From Candidatus Bathyarchaeota archaeon (GTDB lineage: Archaea; Thermoproteota; Bathyarchaeia; Bathyarchaeales; UBA233), in NCBI GenBank assembly GCA_023488835.1, contig JAMDCS010000103.1:7181-17431 (forward strand): a stretch of 10,251 nt of DNA. Direction: 5' to 3'. The notes under the pieces were generated by a model. It was not told where the DNA came from. It saw only the letters and a list, made by a program, of their open reading frames with translations, and did not search any database. Positions within the stretch are counted from its first letter, which is position 1. Each line of letters opens with the position of its first letter. Of this stretch, positions 1 through 6,530 are shown in pieces. A program made the position numbers and the translations under genes.

Positions 1-80
1 AAAAGACCTAAATTCCATTTCCAATAGAGTATTGACTCAGGAAATCGAAAACAACATTAACCGCTTCTCCATAACCGCAC
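1..80. repeat. Left arm of a perfect 80-bp inverted repeat
   Basis: Bases 1-80 are the exact reverse complement of 286-365, with a 205-base spacer. The match stops sharply inside, where bases 81 and 285 are both A and do not pair. The outer limit is unknown because the arm reaches the window edge. The arm replaces what should be the continuation of the ERCC4 nuclease gene: that reading frame is family-like up to the codons at 81-73 and turns to nonsense and a stop within the arm. I infer that this arm is a fold-back copy of 286-365, from an amplification or assembly chimera at a contig end or from a real inverted duplication. Confidence 0.95.
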
Positions 81-267
81 ATTGGTCAGAGAGGATGTAG
101 TCGCCTTTCTCTAACGTTTCAGTTTTTACGTTGACGCCTTTTTCAACTAAGCCTTTAACGATTTTTTCAGCACTGCTTGCTTCGCGGCTGTCAACTATTA
201 TGGTTGGTTCCTCGCCAGGTTTCTTTTTCTCTTTTATGTAGGGAACCAACGTTTCAGTGCCAGACAT
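37..267 (-). pseudogene. ERCC4/XPF-family structure-specific nuclease, 5' fragment broken at the inverted repeat
   Basis: ERCC4-domain nucleases (archaeal XPF, Hef, Mus81) cut branched DNA such as 3' flaps and stalled forks. About 65 residues are genuine. After a basic N-terminus (residues 12-19) come IIVDSRE (23-29, first catalytic Asp about 26), a helix that ends in a GVNV strand (44-47), and KGDYILSDQCAV (54-65). The family continues with an ERKxxxD motif straight after this strand, but here residue 66 onward reads MEKRLMLFSIS and stops, exactly where the inverted repeat begins. The catalytic ERK and the rest of the nuclease and helix-hairpin-helix regions are absent. The ERCC4 motif lies within 30 residues of the ATG, so no helicase domain precedes it, which fits the short XPF-like form. 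The gene is probably intact in the organism and cut here by a chimeric end. The family is confident; the exact orthologue is not. Confidence 0.8.
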
Positions 268-409
268 TTACATCAACTCTTAGAAGTGCGGTTATGGAGA
301 AGCGGTTAATGTTGTTTTCGATTTCCTGAGTCAATACTCTATTGGAAATGGAATTTAGGTCTTTTCTGTTGTTTTCAGGGCTTTTATGGGCTCTAACTAT
401 TGCTTGCAC
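254..409 (-). CDS. Possible small protein of 51 residues overlapping the nuclease start
   Basis: An open frame starts at GTG 409 and ends with TGA at 254-256, overlapping the nuclease ATG (267) by 14 bases in another frame. It begins about 33 bases after a good TATA element, so the message would be leaderless or nearly so. The protein is polar, with AIVRAHKSPENN near the start and VLTQEIENNINRF in the middle; there is no signal peptide or membrane segment. I do not recognise it. The spacing of SPEN, VLTQEIE and a following hydrophobic strand recalls KEOPS subunit Pcc1 only faintly, and it is shorter than the usual ~80 residues. An in-frame stop at 428-430 blocks upstream extension. It could equally be the untranslated leader of the nuclease gene. 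Confidence 0.3.
   Translation of the reverse strand: MQAIVRAHKSPENNRKDLNSISNRVLTQEIENNINRFSITALLRVDVNVWH
286..365. repeat. Right arm of the perfect 80-bp inverted repeat
   Basis: This is the reverse complement of bases 1-80 without a mismatch. It is probably the native copy: on the minus strand an open frame runs from 427 through this arm, across its inner boundary, and on to a stop at 254-256 without interruption. The left arm, in contrast, breaks a recognisable protein domain. The octamer GTGCGGTT at its inner end could also have been the true nuclease sequence at 80-73, which would supply microhomology for a template switch. Confidence 0.95.
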
Positions 410-436
410 TCTAGCTGCGATTTTTTTCTATACCCC

Positions 437-450
437 CCTTATATAAAGGC
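437..450 (-). promoter_or_regulatory. TATA box for the nuclease unit
   Basis: On the minus strand this reads GCCTTTATATAAGG, a strong archaeal TATA element (TTTATATAA, 439-447). Transcription would start near 415-418, just before the GTG at 409 and about 150 bases before the nuclease ATG. It sits after the stop of the upstream surface-protein gene, so the nuclease unit appears to be transcribed separately. Confidence 0.55.
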
Positions 451-493
451 AAAATTAAGTTGCGAAGTGGAGGAAAAAGGAAGAATTTTGTTT

Positions 494-3058
494 TTAGTAG
501 GGAGATTTTTTGGTTCGGCTTTTGAAGACGACTGCTATGACTGCAATGGCGACAACTAACGCAGCGGGTATGGTGTAGAGGAGCCATTGAGGAAGTGAAT
601 CTGTGTTGGGGTTGGATACCTGTAGAGCTTCACTCATTGTCATGGTTATTGTGTGTTGACTATGCGAGTAGCTGAATGATATTAGCCATGAGTCTGTTTG
701 TGATTCGCTGTTAAAGCTTACCTCATTTCCATCGACGTACGTTTTGAGCGTTGATATGTCGCTGATGATGGTTTTTGGAATGTAGATGTGAACGTATCCT
801 ATTGTGTCGGAAGGTCCCTCTGCAATAAAGCCCAATTCTTTGGATGTGGAGTTGAAAGCGAATTGCGTTATGGTAGAGTTTGAGGTTAAGGTGAACACGT
901 TTTGTTCTGCATCAGGGGTTAATGCCAAGTTAATGATTTCAGAAGCTCCGTTCATAGTTGAGGAACTTTCAACCGTAGCTTTAATGAGGTAATTCCCGTT
1001 CACGGACGGAGTCCAAACTGCTACAAATCGACCGTCAGACAGGGTTTTAAGCAAGGTTAGGCTTTGCCAAGAATTTCCGCCGGTAACACTGTATGAGATT
1101 AAAACTGGTTGATCAGAAAGCGGATTTCCATTCAGCGATAGTTTGCCGTCGATTTCAACTTTAAAGCCGGTTACTGTGTTGGTGCTTTTGCAGGAAACAT
1201 CGATTGATGGTGTGGGTAGTGAAGGGTTAGGTGTGGGTATGGGTGTGGGGTTGGAGGTTGGATTTGACGTTGGTGAAACTGTAGGGGAGGGTGTTGGCGA
1301 AATATATGATGATATGACGTTTATGCGTGTTATGAGTTTAGTTTGTGTATCCTCTATAGCTAAATAGTGCACGCCGCCGCTAGCCGTTGGAATCGTCACG
1401 TAAACTTGGAATGCACCTGCTTGGCTGGCGGTGGTTGAACTGAGAACTTGGGCACTTTGCCATTCTTGCCCAGTAACTGTACCCACCACTGAAACGCCAT
1501 CAAATTTAATGTAAACTATACCAGGATGGAACCATTTGCCAGAAATGAATAAGCTATCGCCAGGCTTTACACTTACGCTTGAAGATAAATCTGTACCGTT
1601 ACCAAAAATTGCGTTGGCAACTTTGCTTCCAACTTGCTGGAGCCCACGTGCAAATTCTCGGTAATCTGCGTAGGAATAGGCAACACCGCTGACTTGAGTT
1701 CTAAACGAAAGTGCGGAGGAATAGTTGCTGTCGCCACTGTATGAGTACTGCTTTAGGTCAGGCATTTCTGTGCTGAAAGATATTTTGCCTTCAGAATCAG
1801 AGGAAGTTGAAGTCCAGTAGTTCCAAGCCGAAAAAGCAGGATCCTTATAGTAAACGTCAACTGAGGTTGAAGGAGGATATTTTGAACCGCTAAATTGGAC
1901 AGTGGCGCCTCCAGGACCTGAAGCGGGCGAAAGCTGCAGGGATGCGGTCGACATGAAAATTTTAACTGTTATGCGTGTTTGAGAGTCTTCAACCGCCAAG
2001 TAGTGTTCTCCTGCGTTAGCGGCTGGAATGGTTACAGTGGTACTGAAATAGCCAGTTGCATTAGTGGCGGTAGTGCAGATTATATTTGCGTTTAACCATT
2101 CGCTACTGGAAACTGTTCCGACGATGTTAACGCCGTCCCATCGAACGTAAATTGGGCCAGGGTTGAACCATTTGCCTGAAAGCGCAATTGTATCGCCTGC
2201 CATGACTCGGACTTGAGAGACCAAGTTTGTGCCGTTTCCATAAAGTCCATTGGCAGTTGAGTTCCCTACTGTTTTTAATCCTCTTTGGTATTCATTGTAG
2301 CTGGCAGAGCTTAAAATCTGGGTACCAAGCTCTGATCGGTAAGAGATTGAAGTGTATGTTTCAGGGGAATCATAGGTGCCAAGGGTCTTCATTAAATCTG
2401 GTGCCTCAGAACTTGCCGAAATTTGCCCTGTTGCGTTAGCTCTCACGGAAGTCAAGTAATTCCATGTGTTAAAAGTTGGGTCTCGGTATGAAATTGTAAT
2501 GTTTTGGCTAGGCGGATAGCCTGAGCCCGTGAATGTGATTGGGACTCCTCCTGGCCCTGCAGGGGGCGAAATGGTTAGTATTGCATTGTAAGCGATTGGG
2601 TTAACTGTGATGTATGTATCTGTCACTGCAGTTGTTGAACCGACTTGGTCGATTGCTTTGATATAATAGTTTCCAAGACCAATGGTTGAGGGCATGCTAC
2701 CGTTAACCCAGTTGTTTCCTGTGACCCAAATGCCATTATCGCCAGTGTAATTGTGGGCTGCCGTTGTATCAGCCACATCGTACACCGAGAATGTGGGGGT
2801 GTAAACTAAGCCTGAGGATATTTGTGTTGAACTATCCTGGCTTAAAAACAAGTAAAACTGTTCTCCCGACCATGTGACTCCTCCAAAATAGAGATTAATG
2901 TTGCCACCAGCTTGGACCTGCTGTCCGCCCGTGCTGGCACCTGCTGTGTTAATTTTAATGTTCCCAGTTGAAGATGAAACAAAGGAAAAATAAGTTGGCA
3001 AAATTAACATAAGTGCTAAAGAGGCAATTAGAAAAATTTTCAGATTACGCTTAAACAT
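494..3058 (-). CDS. Large secreted surface protein, tandem-module, C-terminally membrane-anchored (S-layer-like)
   Basis: The 854-residue protein has a signal peptide (residues 1-30: FKRNLK, then a long Leu/Ile/Ala core). An N-terminal beta domain (31-155) is followed by two homologous modules (about 160-370 and 373-585). Each opens with an Ig/TIG-like SP.(A/S)GPGG.....F(T/S)GS.YPPS strand pattern and continues through an RGL..VG...AN..(Y/F)GNGT.L segment to a sandwich with SGKWF(N/H)PG, DGV, (V/I)VGTV, VTIP and HYLA(V/I)ED.QT. Then come a Pro/Thr/Ser/Asn stalk (587-618), two more beta regions (619-705 and 706-815), one membrane helix (about 824-845) and a basic tail (KSRTKK). Many NxS/T sequons suggest N-glycosylation. 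Residues 1-823 would lie outside the cell. It is probably a cell-envelope or S-layer-associated protein; no enzymatic motif is visible. A GAGGT site 8 bases before the ATG supports the start. It diverges from the gene at 3307. Confidence 0.85.
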   Translation of the reverse strand: MFKRNLKIFLIASLALMLILPTYFSFVSSSTGNIKINTAGASTGGQQVQAGGNINLYFGGVTWSGEQFYLFLSQDSSTQISSGLVYTPTFSVYDVADTTAAHNYTGDNGIWVTGNNWVNGSMPSTIGLGNYYIKAIDQVGSTTAVTDTYITVNPIAYNAILTISPPAGPGGVPITFTGSGYPPSQNITISYRDPTFNTWNYLTSVRANATGQISASSEAPDLMKTLGTYDSPETYTSISYRSELGTQILSSASYNEYQRGLKTVGNSTANGLYGNGTNLVSQVRVMAGDTIALSGKWFNPGPIYVRWDGVNIVGTVSSSEWLNANIICTTATNATGYFSTTVTIPAANAGEHYLAVEDSQTRITVKIFMSTASLQLSPASGPGGATVQFSGSKYPPSTSVDVYYKDPAFSAWNYWTSTSSDSEGKISFSTEMPDLKQYSYSGDSNYSSALSFRTQVSGVAYSYADYREFARGLQQVGSKVANAIFGNGTDLSSSVSVKPGDSLFISGKWFHPGIVYIKFDGVSVVGTVTGQEWQSAQVLSSTTASQAGAFQVYVTIPTASGGVHYLAIEDTQTKLITRINVISSYISPTPSPTVSPTSNPTSNPTPIPTPNPSLPTPSIDVSCKSTNTVTGFKVEIDGKLSLNGNPLSDQPVLISYSVTGGNSWQSLTLLKTLSDGRFVAVWTPSVNGNYLIKATVESSSTMNGASEIINLALTPDAEQNVFTLTSNSTITQFAFNSTSKELGFIAEGPSDTIGYVHIYIPKTIISDISTLKTYVDGNEVSFNSESQTDSWLISFSYSHSQHTITMTMSEALQVSNPNTDSLPQWLLYTIPAALVVAIAVIAVVFKSRTKKSPY
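1205..1300 (-). repeat. Low-complexity stalk coding region (Pro/Thr/Ser/Asn)
   Basis: The plus strand is a G/T-rich imperfect short repeat (GGTGTGGG-like units) and codes on the minus strand for PTPSP, SNPTSNP and IPTPNP-type units at residues 587-618. Such stalks separate extracellular domains and are often O-glycosylated in archaeal surface proteins. Copy number may vary between strains. Confidence 0.75.
1304..1945 (-). repeat. Second copy of the ~213-residue surface module (protein-level repeat)
   Basis: It encodes residues 372-585 of the surface protein and is collinear with residues 160-370. Shared landmarks are GPGG, YPPS, (Y/F)GNGT, SGKWF, DGV, VGTV, EW, VTIP and HYLA. The copies have diverged considerably, so this is an old duplication and not a recent assembly repeat. 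Confidence 0.85.
1951..2581 (-). repeat. First copy of the ~213-residue surface module (protein-level repeat)
   Basis: It encodes residues 160-370 of the surface protein and is the partner of the copy at 1304-1945. The two lie end to end with almost no linker. The first copy has an extra Asn-rich stretch around residue 330 and otherwise aligns with few gaps. Confidence 0.85.
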
Positions 3059-3066
3059 ACGCTAAT

Positions 3067-3071
3067 ACCTC
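3067..3071 (-). promoter_or_regulatory. Ribosome binding site of the surface-protein gene
   Basis: GAGGT on the minus strand lies 8 bases before the ATG at 3058. It supports that start over any internal one; the signal peptide follows directly. Confidence 0.6.
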
Positions 3072-3093
3072 AATTCAGTGTAGATTTTATTCG

Positions 3094-3104
3094 CTTATTA
3101 ATAC
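3094..3104 (-). promoter_or_regulatory. Candidate TATA box of the surface-protein gene
   Basis: The minus strand reads AGTATTAATAA. An initiation about 25 bases downstream (near 3073) would leave a leader of about 15 bases that just contains the GAGGT site. The spacing is right, but the intergenic region is AT-rich, so support is moderate. Confidence 0.4.
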
Positions 3105-3260
3105 TTCGGAGATAAGCATTAAACAGAGCATTCAGCTAAAATTAAAATTGCATTTTCTGCATCAAACCTCGAATGGTGAGCAATTATTAACGTATGGGTT
3201 CACTTAGTTTTCAACGTTCAAATATAATCTAAACGACGCTAAATGAGTCATTTAAAGAAA

Positions 3261-3270
3261 ATTTTATCTA
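3261..3270 (+). promoter_or_regulatory. Candidate TATA box of the 447-aa extracellular protein gene
   Basis: ATTTTATCTA lies about 40 bases before the ATG at 3307. Transcription would begin near 3290, giving a leader of about 15-20 bases that includes the TGAGG ribosome site. The promoters of the two divergent surface genes share the 248-base gap 3059-3306. Confidence 0.4.
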
Positions 3271-3287
3271 TCAAGCCCACGGATTAA

Positions 3288-3300
3288 CCTCAGTCTGAGG
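3288..3300 (+). promoter_or_regulatory. Palindrome overlapping the ribosome binding site
   Basis: CCTCAGTCTGAGG can fold as a 5-bp stem (3288-3292 with 3296-3300) and a 3-base loop. Its 3' arm, TGAGG, is the ribosome binding site of the gene at 3307 (6 bases before the ATG). Folding would hide this site; alternatively the palindrome could be an operator near the transcription start. The pattern is visible; the regulatory role is inferred. Confidence 0.35.
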
Positions 3301-3306
3301 CATCCA

Positions 3307-4650
3307 ATGAAGAGGGCATATGCAGTAGCCATAGCGGTCATAGTTATAATCACAGTTTTGTCAGCGGCACTTTTGGTCACTAAATTTGATTTTTCCAGCA
3401 AACCCACGGATGCCTACGTTGGGGTAGCTTATTGTGGGGACTCCGTTGCGGATGGAAAAATGTTGATTGATAAAGTCAAGGGTTACACGAACCTGTTTGT
3501 TTTGCAGTCTGGTCTTCTACAGAGGGACTTTGCAAGCGTGGACGAATTGGGTGATTATGCGGTTTCTGCGGGAATGTATTTTCTGCCCTATTTTGGCACA
3601 TATATTCAAGTCTCGTTTTCAAGCTGGCTTGAGAGCGCCAAAGAGAGGTGGGGCGACCGCTTCTTGGGCGTTTACTACGCGGATGAGGCGGGTGGAAAAA
3701 TGCTAGATGACTACGTTTTGTTTGAGGATTCAGCTACCGGCGACAAGATAACAAAAACTGAGTACGGCGACGTTTTTGTTCAACAACCCGACGGCGAGCA
3801 AATTAACTATGACCTTAACGGCGTCATACACTTGTACGAGCCAAGCAACACAGACATCAACAGCGAAGCAACCTTCTACCCAAATGGCACAGTAGACATC
3901 GTTAAAGCAGCACCCAACGGTTTTAGCTATCACAGCTACCAACAACTCCAAAGCATACGACCCTTCAAGGACATAAACGAAACGGCGCAAAGGTTCGTTG
4001 ACCGCGACAAGAGCAACATTGAGTACTTAAAGAACAACACGAAAGTTTTCACTTCAGATTATGGACTGTACTGGTTCGATTATTTATCTGGCTATGATGT
4101 GGTTTTGGGTCAGGTTGGTTGGAACCTCACCTTAAGCCAGCAGATAGCGCTTATGCGGGGAGCAGCAAATTTGCAGAATAAAGATTGGGGTATAATTATA
4201 ACTTGGAAGTATCAACAGCCGCCTTACCTTGACAATGGAACAGAAATTCTAAACCAGATGCGTACTGCCTACGAAAGTGGAGCCAAATATTTGATACTGT
4301 TCAACTATTACGATTCTAACAATAGCACTTATGGCACTATGAGGGAAGAGCATTTTCAGGCGTTAGAATCATTTTGGAAAAATGTAGTCAAAAATCCTCG
4401 GGAACTTCAAGGATCAAAGATCGCTGACTCAGTCTTGGTTTTGCCCAAAAATTACGGTTGGGGAACCAGATGGGAAGAGGATAAAGTTTGGGGAATATTT
4501 AAGGCGGATGACCAAACAAAACAGATTTGGAGCTTGATGCAGACAACTCTTCAGGAGCACGGCTTAAAAACAGATATTGTTTATGATGATTCCGAATTTC
4601 CGTTATCATCGGGTTACCAAAATATCTTTGCAGCGGATAATCTGGGTTAA
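3307..4650 (+). CDS. Membrane-anchored extracellular protein, possible glycosidase-like TIM barrel
   Basis: The 447-residue protein has one N-terminal hydrophobic helix (about residues 5-24), either a signal anchor or an uncleaved signal, so the rest lies outside. The fold looks like an alpha/beta barrel: strands such as AYVGVAYC (36-43), LFVLQSG (63-69), MYFLPYFG (90-97) and FLGVYYADEAG (119-129) alternate with helices, followed later by KVFTSDYGLYWFDYL (246-260), WGIIITWKYQ (294-303) and AKYLILFNYYD (326-336). Acidic and aromatic residues at strand ends (DE at 126-127, D251, D258, D336) are what a glycoside hydrolase-type site would show, but I cannot assign a family or catalytic pair. Several NxS/T sequons (near 193, 224, 244, 273, 310, 339) fit an exposed glycoprotein. 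The start is set by TGAGG 6 bases upstream. Divergent from the surface-protein gene, it may act on the envelope; the substrate is unknown. Confidence 0.75.
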   Translation: MKRAYAVAIAVIVIITVLSAALLVTKFDFSSKPTDAYVGVAYCGDSVADGKMLIDKVKGYTNLFVLQSGLLQRDFASVDELGDYAVSAGMYFLPYFGTYIQVSFSSWLESAKERWGDRFLGVYYADEAGGKMLDDYVLFEDSATGDKITKTEYGDVFVQQPDGEQINYDLNGVIHLYEPSNTDINSEATFYPNGTVDIVKAAPNGFSYHSYQQLQSIRPFKDINETAQRFVDRDKSNIEYLKNNTKVFTSDYGLYWFDYLSGYDVVLGQVGWNLTLSQQIALMRGAANLQNKDWGIIITWKYQQPPYLDNGTEILNQMRTAYESGAKYLILFNYYDSNNSTYGTMREEHFQALESFWKNVVKNPRELQGSKIADSVLVLPKNYGWGTRWEEDKVWGIFKADDQTKQIWSLMQTTLQEHGLKTDIVYDDSEFPLSSGYQNIFAADNLG

Positions 4651-4660
4651 AAAATGAGTT

Positions 4661-4810
4661 TTATTCGTATCTTGTTAGGAATAGGGGTTTTTTTGCTTCT
4701 TTGCGCCTAACTTCCAAGGGCACATCTCTCAGGCAAACATGCTCCAGCCTTTCCTCACCTTTTACCGAACCCTTTTTTATCAAACATGTAGCTCCATTTT
4801 GGTAATCCAT
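4661..4810 (-). CDS. Small basic protein of 49 residues, unrecognised
   Basis: The predicted protein begins MDYQNGATCLIKKG and has a charged, basic second half with PLEVRRKEAKK. Net charge is positive, Cys occurs at residues 9 and 26, and there is no signal or membrane segment. The start is chosen because AAGGTG (4818-4823) sits 7 bases before ATG 4810 and a TATA-like element (about 4845-4855) predicts a transcript start near 4825. The frame also stays open upstream to GTG 4870, which would add 20 residues including two more cysteines (CGC) and a possible metal site, but would lie upstream of that promoter. It stops 10 bases from the convergent gene ending at 4650. I do not recognise the family; function is unknown. 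Confidence 0.45.
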   Translation of the reverse strand: MDYQNGATCLIKKGSVKGEERLEHVCLRDVPLEVRRKEAKKPLFLTRYE

Positions 4811-4817
4811 GCATCCA

Positions 4818-4823
4818 CACCTT
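4818..4823 (-). promoter_or_regulatory. Ribosome binding site that decides the start of the 49-aa gene
   Basis: AAGGTG on the minus strand matches the archaeal 16S anti-SD and lies 7 bases before ATG 4810. It favours this start over GTG 4870. Confidence 0.5.
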
Positions 4824-4844
4824 ACTTTAGCCACTTCCCAACAT

Positions 4845-4855
4845 ATGATAAAAAC
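4845..4855 (-). promoter_or_regulatory. Candidate TATA box of the 49-aa gene
   Basis: The minus strand reads GTTTTTATCAT. Its distance to ATG 4810 predicts a leader of about 15 bases carrying the AAGGTG site, a consistent archaeal promoter layout. It lies after the EF-1A terminator, so the small gene would be an independent unit. Confidence 0.4.
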
Positions 4856-4977
4856 ACTTGTGGCTGTCACAAGACAGCAACAACCATCAAAAACATACGT
4901 TATTCCCTACGTAAAAAATATGAGTTTAATTCAGTTTACACTAAATGTTCAATAGTTATTTTTTAAAAAATTGAACT

Positions 4978-5009
4978 TTAATAATAAAACAAAAAATAAA
5001 AGATAAAGG
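4978..5009 (-). terminator. tuf: T-rich terminator of the EF-1A gene
   Basis: Directly after the EF-1A stop, the minus strand carries runs of T broken by single bases (CTTTATC, TTTTATTTTTTG, TTTTATTATT). Such T tracts without a stem are typical archaeal intrinsic terminators. Just downstream, GTTCAAT (4947-4953) and ATTGAAC (4970-4976) form a 7-bp inverted repeat around a central T6A6, which may be a second termination or protective structure. Confidence 0.6.
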
Positions 5010-5012
5010 GGT

Positions 5013-6317
5013 TTATGGTCCCTTTTTGGTGACTTCTTTAACTGCGCCTGCTGCGACGGTTGTGCCCATGTCTCGGATTGCGAATCTGCCGAGTTCTGGA
5101 AAGTCAGTGAAGGTTTCGATTGCGATTGGGTGAAGTGGTTCCATTCGTACCCATGCTGCGTCACCTGTTTTGAGGTAGCTTGGGTGCTCTTCAGATACTT
5201 GGCCTGTGCGGGGGTCGATTTTCTTTATCAGTTCGGTGAATTTGACTGCGATTTGTCCTGTGTGGTAGTGGAGTACTGGTGTGTATCCTGCTGCGATGGC
5301 TGTTGGGTGGTAGATAACGATGATTTGTCCGATGAATTCTTTTGCTACGGTTGGTGGGTTGTCAACTGGGCCTGCGACGTCTCCGCGGTGGACATCAGTT
5401 TTTGCGATGCCGCGAACGTTCATTCCGATGTTGTCGCCTGGTTCTGCGAATGGGATTTGTGTGTGGTGCATTTCTATGGATTTGACTTCAGCGGTTTTGT
5501 TGGATGGCATGAAGATTAGGTTTTGGCCTGGTTTGAGGGTGCCTGTTTCTACTCTGCCTACTGGGACTGTGCCGATGCCTGTGATGCTGTATATGTCTTG
5601 GATTGGAACGCGTAAGGGTTTGTTGGTTGGTTTAGCTGGTATTTCTAAGAGGTCGAATGCTTCCATTAAGGCTGGACCAGTGTACCATGGCATTTTATCG
5701 CCTTTCTTGAGCAGGTTTTCGCCTGTCCATCCTGAGACTGGTACGAAGTTAATTTTTTCGATTTTGAAGCCGACCATTCGGAGCATTCTTGAAACTTCGT
5801 TCTTTATCTCGTCATACCTGTCTTTGCTCCAGTTAACGGATATATCGTCCATTTTGTTAACTGCAACGATTATTTGGCGTATACCTAAAGTGAATGCTAA
5901 AAAGGCATGCTCTCGTGTTTGGCCACCTGCACCGATGCCTGCTTCAAACTCGCCTTTTTTGGCTGAAGCGAAGAGTACGGCTGCATCTGCTTGGCTTGCG
6001 CCTGTAATCATGTTTTTGACGAAGTCTCTGTGTCCTGGTGCATCGATGACTGTGTAGTTGAATTTCTTGGTTTGGAATTGTAGGAATCGAAGGTCAATTG
6101 TGACTCCTCTTTCTCGTTCTTCTTTGAGGTTGTCAAGGACCCAAGCGAACTTGAATGTGCCTTTGCCCATTTTTTCGGCTTCTTCTTCGTAGGCTTTGAT
6201 TGTCCGCTCGTCGATTGCACCTGCTAAGTAGAGTAGGTGTCCTGTTGTTGTTGATTTTCCGGCGTCAACGTGCCCCATGATTATGAGGTTTAAGTGGGGT
6301 TTATCGCTTTTGCTCAT
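5013..6317 (-). CDS. tuf: Translation elongation factor 1A (aEF1A, EF-Tu orthologue)
   Basis: This cytoplasmic GTPase delivers aminoacyl-tRNA to the ribosomal A site. It is complete at 434 residues, the usual archaeal length. The G domain has the P loop GHVDAGKS (15-22), switch I RGVTIDL (70-76), DAPGH (92-96), NKMD (154-157) and SGW (195-197). Beta-barrel domains 2 (about 230-325) and 3 (about 328-430) follow and end in the conserved RDMGTTVAAGAV. The segment KGEFEAGIGAGGQTREH (121-137) is the longer eocyte/eukaryote-type form. AGAGGA (6325-6330) is 7 bases before the ATG. In many archaea this gene precedes rpsJ (S10) in a ribosomal operon; here it stands alone with its own terminator. All GTP-binding residues are intact, so I expect full function. 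Confidence 0.98.
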   Translation of the reverse strand: MSKSDKPHLNLIIMGHVDAGKSTTTGHLLYLAGAIDERTIKAYEEEAEKMGKGTFKFAWVLDNLKEERERGVTIDLRFLQFQTKKFNYTVIDAPGHRDFVKNMITGASQADAAVLFASAKKGEFEAGIGAGGQTREHAFLAFTLGIRQIIVAVNKMDDISVNWSKDRYDEIKNEVSRMLRMVGFKIEKINFVPVSGWTGENLLKKGDKMPWYTGPALMEAFDLLEIPAKPTNKPLRVPIQDIYSITGIGTVPVGRVETGTLKPGQNLIFMPSNKTAEVKSIEMHHTQIPFAEPGDNIGMNVRGIAKTDVHRGDVAGPVDNPPTVAKEFIGQIIVIYHPTAIAAGYTPVLHYHTGQIAVKFTELIKKIDPRTGQVSEEHPSYLKTGDAAWVRMEPLHPIAIETFTDFPELGRFAIRDMGTTVAAGAVKEVTKKGP

Positions 6318-6324
6318 TTTTTCA

Positions 6325-6330
6325 TCCTCT
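6325..6330 (-). promoter_or_regulatory. tuf: Ribosome binding site of EF-1A
   Basis: AGAGGA on the minus strand lies 7 bases before ATG 6317. AT-rich TATA candidates exist upstream (about 6342-6352 and 6379-6390), but I cannot choose between them. Confidence 0.6.
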
Positions 6331-6530
6331 ATTAATCTTACCTAATTTATGAATTCGTTAACACATCAGTCCTTCCAATTATTTTAAGATTACGATGTTC
6401 CTTACTCTTGCAGTATGGCTAGAAAATATAAGAACACTTGAAAAAACCAAACACTAATATCAAAATCAAGTTTAGGTTAATTTTTGAAGGCAAAATAACT
6501 TAATAATTCTGAAGGTGTTTAAGGCTACTT

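Noticed and set aside
1205..1300. Short repeats considered as a CRISPR-like or satellite array
   Set aside because: The units are imperfect, very short and in frame with a Pro/Thr/Ser/Asn stalk; there are no spacers.
1143..1367. Gly/Val-rich 74-codon frame on the plus strand
   Set aside because: It is the antisense of the Pro/Thr/Ser stalk repeat of the surface protein; its composition is a by-product of the low-complexity DNA.
4739..4966. 75-codon plus-strand frame in the gap before EF-1A
   Set aside because: It has no ribosome site or promoter in the right place and an unstructured composition rich in Thr, Ser and aromatic residues; the minus-strand 49-aa frame has better start signals.
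5320..6057. 245-codon open frame on the plus strand opposite EF-1A
   Set aside because: It is antisense to a highly conserved gene, has no ribosome site and no protein-like domain; codon bias of EF-1A explains the open frame.
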